NCBI GenBank assembly: GCA_038503035.1
Contig: JAVSML010025536.1
Coordinates: forward strand, 865,932-929,931
Direction: 5' to 3'
From: Crocodylus rhombifer
Taxonomy: Eukaryota; Chordata; Crocodylia; Crocodylidae
Length of the DNA stretch: 64,000 nucleotides
The notes beneath the pieces are model-generated. The model saw only the letters and a list, made by a program, of their open reading frames with translations, had not been told where the DNA came from and did no database searches. Positions within the stretch are counted from its first letter, which is position 1; every line of letters starts with the position of its first letter. Below, piece after piece: positions 58,849-64,000 of this stretch. The position numbers and the translations under genes are program-made.

Positions 58849-60351
58849 TTTTTCTGTTGTCTGCATAGTGGTTCCATGGGGAAAGGACTCTCTGGGTATG
58901 TCTACATGTGTGGTGGACTGTGCAGTTGTTACTTCAGGTCATTGCAAAGCTGTAGATTTATGCAGAAGGCTTGGGTGATGGAAAATGAGACAAAAGCATT
59001 TGGATTTTATTATTCCATTTACTCTGACCCTGGACCATAAAGGGTTTGGAGAGCCTGTTTTATGTATTCAGCTGGTTGCCACACTGACAAGCATTTGGAG
59101 CCACTTAAATAAACCACCCCAACCCACAGCTGCAACAACACCATATCAAATACAGGTTAGAGTTGAAATGCAGAGCCAGCAGCACAGCGTCTCCAGCAGG
59201 TGCATGCAGAGTGTTTTTAACCCCCTTGATTTGGGAATAGTTCCCTTATTTATCTACTGGCTTTGATTTAAAGACCATTTAATCACTGGCATAGATCCCC
59301 TCTTAAAGCACACACGTACACAAACACTATCTGGCTGAGTGTGCCTAGTCCTCTTACTCCTCCTCTTAGTCTGTGAATTTAAGGGAATATTGCACTATTT
59401 TAAGGGGAAAATGCACCTTCTGGGGAAAGGGATCTTTTTGGTCTGTCAGGATATTTTTTTTTACCATTTAATTTACTGGAACCATTCAAGATCCTAGTTG
59501 TCACCAGTGCCAAAGAAAGGTGTAGGGGGTGCTGAAGAGAATGCAACTTGGAAAGAGAAGTTGAGCACAGGATGAGAACAATAACCAAACTGTGTGTCCT
59601 AGAGGTACCAGCATGGTTTAATGGGCAGACAGACATCCGTGCATTCACTACCACATGAATCAGTAAGAACACTAATATCTTCATCTATCCTGTCTCTGTG
59701 TGTGTGCATGCACACACCATCTGCTCTGAACTCCTTTTGTATCTATTGCCCACAAACATTTGGGTGAGTGTGTTTACTTGCACTTACAAGTGACATGCTG
59801 GGAAGCGAAGACCAAAATCACATGTGCAAGTGTTTATGGCATGTTAAATTTCTTCACTTGGGAATTCATGCTTATGCCAGGAGGAAAGGGACAGTACCCA
59901 GTGACTAATGTGGCTGAACACTGCAATACACCTTTAAAATAGTGGGTATCGACTGTTCAGGGCAAGGAGTTTATAAAGCAAGAGTGTGAAAAAGTTCACA
60001 AAGACTGTGTTGCATATATTTGAATAATTAATGAGTTTGTGGTCTGCTCTCAAACGTCCATGAGGGAAAAAAAACAAAAGACAATTCACTTGCTTGTGAA
60101 GTCTACACTGAGAGTTACTCTAGCAGCACCGCTCCCCAGCCTACAAGTCACACGGAACAGTCTGCCCCAAGACCCTCTGCCATTGCAGCCGCTCCAAATC
60201 TTCCTTTCCACAGATGTATCTTTCTTTACAGGGAGAGAAAAGCACGACGTCGCCCTTGGCAGGTTTTGTCATTGGCATTGTTGCATGTCAGCCAGCAAAG
60301 GTTTGGTGCCACTGTTCTAGAGTCAGAATATTTAATGGATGGTTTGTGATG
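58849..60351. other. Non-coding DNA, no gene seen
   Basis: No exon recognised. At 58889-58905 'gggtatgtctacatgtg' resembles one end of the 29531/60357 MITE family, but no matching opposite end was found. A 'tgtgtgtgtgcatgcacac' tract lies at 59697-59716. Confidence 0.55.
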
Positions 60352-60356
60352 CTGCG

Positions 60357-60843
60357 GGCATGTCTACATGTACTATTAATGCTATTGAATAAACTCCGGT
60401 GCGGGTTGCACCAGAATTTATTGCTCCTGGGCACTGTATTAACATGTGTGCCTGGGAGTGCATCACGTTGAGCTGGGTTGGAGCAGCCCTGGCTGGCCTG
60501 GGACCCCAGAGGTCAGCCTGCCAGCTTGGGACTGCCCTGACCTGTCTCACTGTGCTGCGGAGGGACTGGCTGGAGCACGAGGGTGCTCCAGTGCAGAGCT
60601 AGGCAGCAGACAGCTCCTGCACTGTAGGACCCTCATGCCCCAGGTAGCCCTGTCTGTGTCTACACATGTGTTGCTGTGCACTAAATAATGCCGCTATAGG
60701 ATAGTACCTGTGTTCATAAGCATTAATCTGTGACAGCATTTATTAGTTTGCAGCAGCCTAATAGGGCTGCATGTGTAGACACTGAGACTTTACTGCATAG
60801 CTAATTAGTCAACTCAGCAGTAAACGTCTCATGTAGACATGCC
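60357..60843. mobile_element. MITE with GGCATGTCTACATG ends, second copy
   Basis: The left end GGCATGTCTACATG and the right end read in reverse, GGCATGTCTACATG, are identical over 14 bases. The flanks are CTGCG (60352-60356) and CTGTG (60844-60848), 4 of 5 identical, compatible with the exact 5-bp duplication of the copy at 29531-29805. The interior (487 bp) is GC-rich in the middle ('gctggcctgggaccccagag') and AT-rich towards the ends with 'cattaatgc' and 'gcatta' motifs. It is longer than the 29531 copy, so the two are different-sized family members. No coding capacity. Confidence 0.7.
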
Positions 60844-60848
60844 CTGTG

Positions 60849-61618
60849 GGAACTCGTATTGAGCGGGCCCACATTATATAATCCTTACTGGAAAGTAGAT
60901 GACTTCAAAGTCTTGAATTTTCCATCAAGCATTTCAAGTCCTGCATTCACTTAACATTTTATACTATCTTGCCAGCATGTGTACTTAGCACATTTCCATA
61001 TTCTTTCATCTAAAGTAATAACTTTGGTCCCATAATACCTGGGATATCTACAGTAAACAGTATAATGTACAGAATATTTTTTGCTCTTGTAATGATTACT
61101 ATTTTCGTAATTATTATACTCCCTATTTGCATTATTTGCTACACACTTTACACCTGGAGTAAGAAAAGAAAAATGCAACATGCTGTATTAATGTTAGGTA
61201 ACCCTCACTGGTGATGCTCTCTCTTACCCAGCAAGTGGAAGACTCCTGTCAAATCTCACTGGCAATTTCAAAAATGCAATCTTTACACAAACTGAATATG
61301 CAGGCCGGTCTTTTATTACATTGCAACACTTCATGGGAAAAGCTAATCTTCAGTAGGCTCAGGGCTGAAGCAGAATTTTCTTGAACTTGGTGAGCTTATT
61401 CCCCATATCAGACTGGCAGAGATCTTGGGTGTGACGAGGTTCACTTACAACAAGGTATGTGCCACTTAAACACTTCCATACCATTGTAAAAAAAATGGTG
61501 GAACCTTGTTCTCACCTGCTTTCTGCCTGTGGCATAGAGTTTAGTCTTCTGGGCTAAGAACAGAAATTACACATTAACCTGTGTAAGTGATCAGAAACCG
61601 GATCAAATCTGTAAAACA
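60849..61618. other. Non-coding DNA, no gene seen
   Basis: AT-rich, featureless. Confidence 0.55.
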
Positions 61619-61738
61619 ACAGAAGTTCAATGAACAAAAACAACTTTCAAAATGGCCAAATCCAGTTTAAGATAAACCTGGATGGGTGAAGTATCAGACT
61701 TCACTGATTTAGGTTAAACTGGTTTATTGAACTTCTGT
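61619..61738. repeat. Foldback segment with nested hairpins
   Basis: 61619-61635 (acagaagttcaatgaac) is inverted at 61722-61738 with 16 of 17 matches. A second shorter pair ('ccagtttaa' near 61662 and 'ttaaactgg' near 61714) lies inside. A third hairpin 'gtgaagtatcagacttcac' (61686-61704) sits at the centre. The whole may be part of a longer MITE running to about 62045, whose right end ('tgactgtctgtacttagcca') has no clear partner. Confidence 0.55.
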
Positions 61739-62449
61739 GCCACATCCCCTTCAGATTCAAGTTAACTCACAATCCCCCAGCATACCAGGATGCTTTGTAC
61801 CTCCCCCTTGCAGGGTGGGTGCGCTAGTCTTGGCCCAAGCTGTCAGGTCCAGCTGAGCAGGGAGGCATGTTCTAGCTCCTCCGGCAGCTTCTGGCCTGAG
61901 GCACTGCAGGCATGTGGCTGCATTTCTGGAATCAAAAGTGAATGTTTCTTTACTTGCTTATTGGTTCAATCTACACAATTTAGATTAACCTGCAAAGATT
62001 GAATTGATTCAGCTTTGGGCTTTTTGACTGTCTGTACTTAGCCATAGCAATGTAAGTGCTTTAGTTTAATGAATATCATTGGGTTCAATATTCAGGTGTC
62101 TGGCTGAAATTCAGGAGTGGATATCCAAGGGATTCGATGAACTGATCTAATGATCTGTTTTGATCTGCAGCCTATGAAAATAAATTTAAATCCAAATTTT
62201 GTGGCCATCATCTACCCCTAATATGTTCTAATATATCCCTAATATGTTCTAATATATAGACAGTCAGCATTTCAAGAGCTGTTAACCCAAGAAAATGAAG
62301 GATTTTTCTGCATATTTCAGGCTTGTTGGAAGAAAAGAAAGAAAAGGAAAGGAAAAAAAGCAACAGATTTTGGCAACTAAACTCTAAGTAATTTTCGGCC
62401 CAAACTACCAAAAATATAAAAAGAAAAGTTTAGGAAACTAGATTTTTTT
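61739..62449. other. Non-coding DNA up to the assembly gap
   Basis: No gene seen. 62219-62258 repeats 'ctaatatgttctaatatat' nearly exactly twice in tandem. The stretch ends in a T-run at the gap. Confidence 0.55.
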
Positions 62450-62849
62450 NNNNNNNNNNNNNNNNNNNNNNNNNNNNNNNNNNNNNNNNNNNNNNNNNNN
62501 NNNNNNNNNNNNNNNNNNNNNNNNNNNNNNNNNNNNNNNNNNNNNNNNNNNNNNNNNNNNNNNNNNNNNNNNNNNNNNNNNNNNNNNNNNNNNNNNNNNN
62601 NNNNNNNNNNNNNNNNNNNNNNNNNNNNNNNNNNNNNNNNNNNNNNNNNNNNNNNNNNNNNNNNNNNNNNNNNNNNNNNNNNNNNNNNNNNNNNNNNNNN
62701 NNNNNNNNNNNNNNNNNNNNNNNNNNNNNNNNNNNNNNNNNNNNNNNNNNNNNNNNNNNNNNNNNNNNNNNNNNNNNNNNNNNNNNNNNNNNNNNNNNNN
62801 NNNNNNNNNNNNNNNNNNNNNNNNNNNNNNNNNNNNNNNNNNNNNNNNN
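62450..62849. other. Assembly gap, 400 N
   Basis: Exactly 400 undetermined bases, with a run of at least seven T on both sides. Any reading frame crossing this gap is meaningless. The homopolymer on both sides suggests an unassembled T-rich or simple-repeat tract. Confidence 0.99.
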
Positions 62850-63383
62850 TTTTTTTGCAGAAGAAAAAGAATTCTTAGGAAAACATCCATTTTCAACCGG
62901 TCCTAGTTAAGATTGCTTACAGTTATATAACAGTGGATATCTTTGGTTTTCTCTGTATCGAGACTAGTAGCATCAGAAGCCATGCCCTGTAATAACAACT
63001 GCAAGACAGAGAATGAGAAAGACAACTGGTGAAGCTTAGAATGCTCTTTGGATGTTAAAATTTGATATCTTCCGTAAGACGTTAGGTATGTTCCAAGGTA
63101 AAGAGTGATTAGAGCAGACAAAATGATAAACCAATTTATTGGCTCACAAAAGCCAGAACGGGTTCCTTTCTGTCCCAACCAACCCCCTCCACGAAGCGCT
63201 GACAGGAAGACTGCTAGTACAGATTGCAACTGACAATTCGATATTGTCTGTCTTTTGCAAACTATCCCAGAGTTTAACTGCGAAATCCATAATGGTCGCA
63301 GATGCAGGCAGGAGAGTCTGGGGGAGGAATGAGCTGGATCCATGTTATCAATCCCCACATTATTAAGTAGAAAACCGTGGATC
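62850..63383. other. Non-coding DNA with an unassigned 160-codon open frame (minus strand)
   Basis: Between 63385 and 62903 on the minus strand an open frame of 160 codons includes one hydrophobic stretch ('INWFIILSALITLYLGTYL', about residues 86-104). I do not recognise it. No splice signals or homologous domain stand out, and such a length can arise by chance in 64 kb. I would not call it a gene. Confidence 0.3.
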
Positions 63384-63391
63384 ATTTAGAC

Positions 63392-63711
63392 CAGTGGTCC
63401 TCATCCCGTGGGTCGCAATCCAAAACTGGGTCGCAAAAATATGTGAACAGACTTTAAAAATGGATTCTCTTTTAAAGGAGGAACCGTGGCTTGTCCCTTG
63501 CAGGCTGGCAGAGTTCCAGCCTGCGAGGGGAGGCCTGGGGACACTTACCCCTTGGGAGGGTACGCATACCGCCCCCTTGCCCCATACACCCACTTCCCGG
63601 CCCACACACTGGTGGCAGGGGGGAGTGGGTTGGGAGTGAGGGGGACTGGGTCTGGACTGGCCATTGATGTTTACGGATGGGTGCTGGTACAAAAATGGTT
63701 AAGAACCACTG
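63392..63711. mobile_element. hAT-type non-autonomous element, 320 bp, perfect 8-bp TSD
   Basis: The left end is CAGTGGTCCTCATCCCGTGG; the reverse-complemented right end is CAGTGGTTCTTAACCATTTT. ATTTAGAC flanks it exactly (63384-63391 and 63712-63719). The 'cagtggtt-tcaacc' end is typical of many vertebrate hAT MITEs. The interior is GC-rich without coding capacity. Confidence 0.92.
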
Positions 63712-63719
63712 ATTTAGAC

Positions 63720-64000
63720 AACTTAGTCACTGCTGGCCGTTCAATAGGTGTAAGTCATCACAGCCACACAGATTAATTTGTGAGCGTGCTAATCTAAGTG
63801 AGACATGATAAGAAAAGGTATATAATCAAATGAACTGTGGTTCTTGCTGATCAGTAACTTTCAATGAAAGTGGGACAGTTGCGTTTAAATTGACATTTTC
63901 CCCTGCAGTTTAGCATTGGGGAGTTGGCTCTGATATATTTGTAGCAAGGTGGAAAGCAGGTACATTGCAGGTTTCTGCAGAGATCAGATGGTGTTTACTT
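63720..64000. other. Non-coding DNA to the window edge
   Basis: About 280 bases without any recognisable feature. Confidence 0.55.

Noticed and set aside
58889..58905. MITE-like end 'gggtatgtctacatgtg'
   Set aside because: Only one end, no partner and no target duplication nearby.
62438..62896. 152-codon open frame
   Set aside because: Almost entirely N; an artefact of the assembly gap.
62903..63385. 160-codon minus-strand frame with one hydrophobic segment
   Set aside because: Not recognised, no supporting signals; kept only as a note in the interval description.

Overview
The window looks like non-coding nuclear DNA of a slowly evolving sauropsid, most likely a crocodilian and possibly a turtle. 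The reasons are CR1 LINEs of several ages, readable old MIR SINEs, a Penelope-like retroelement, and several foldback and hAT-type DNA transposons with intact 8-bp target-site duplications (TSDs). The species is inferred from repeat content, not shown. I found no host exon, tRNA, rRNA or CRISPR array that I could defend. Every coding signal I recognise belongs to a transposable element.

Layout. 1-1878: a 5'-truncated CR1 (minus strand) abutting the remaining half of a hAT foldback element. 1.9-22.5 kb: mostly single-copy AT-rich DNA, with a 413-bp hAT element at 5023, a striking 163-bp palindrome at 14580, SINE remnants and microsatellites. 22.6-24.3 kb: a 1.76-kb CR1 copy (plus strand) keeping RT and the C-terminus. 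25.7-29.8 kb: a MIR interrupted by a hAT fragment, a 1.29-kb hAT nested inside the 3' end of an old CR1, and a 275-bp MITE. 34.7-36.6 kb: a decayed Penelope-like element (RT tail, GIY-YIG endonuclease) with inverted ends, one end itself hit by a 327-bp hAT. 37-38 kb and 52.3-53.1 kb: two complete copies, in opposite orientation, of a ~765-bp foldback hAT family. 41.4 kb: a 340-bp alternating purine/pyrimidine satellite. 49.5-50.3 kb: an AT-rich core between inverted arms, then a solo Penelope-type terminal repeat. 54.4-58.85 kb: an almost complete CR1 (minus strand) with ORF1 (coiled coil plus SGNH esterase-like) and ORF2 (endonuclease plus RT), broken by one stop and at least five frameshifts. 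60.4 kb: a second copy of the 5-bp-TSD MITE family. 62450-62849: an assembly gap of 400 N. 63.4 kb: a 320-bp hAT with a perfect TSD.

The elements form layers rather than pathways: old MIR and CR1 copies are interrupted by younger hAT elements, and a hAT sits inside a Penelope end. The observation most worth following is that the Penelope-related terminal repeats occur in inverted or palindromic arrangement at three places (14.6, 35.1-36.6 and 49.5 kb). Two of the terminal-repeat copies (36459 and 50184) also carry a short block resembling a hammerhead ribozyme core.
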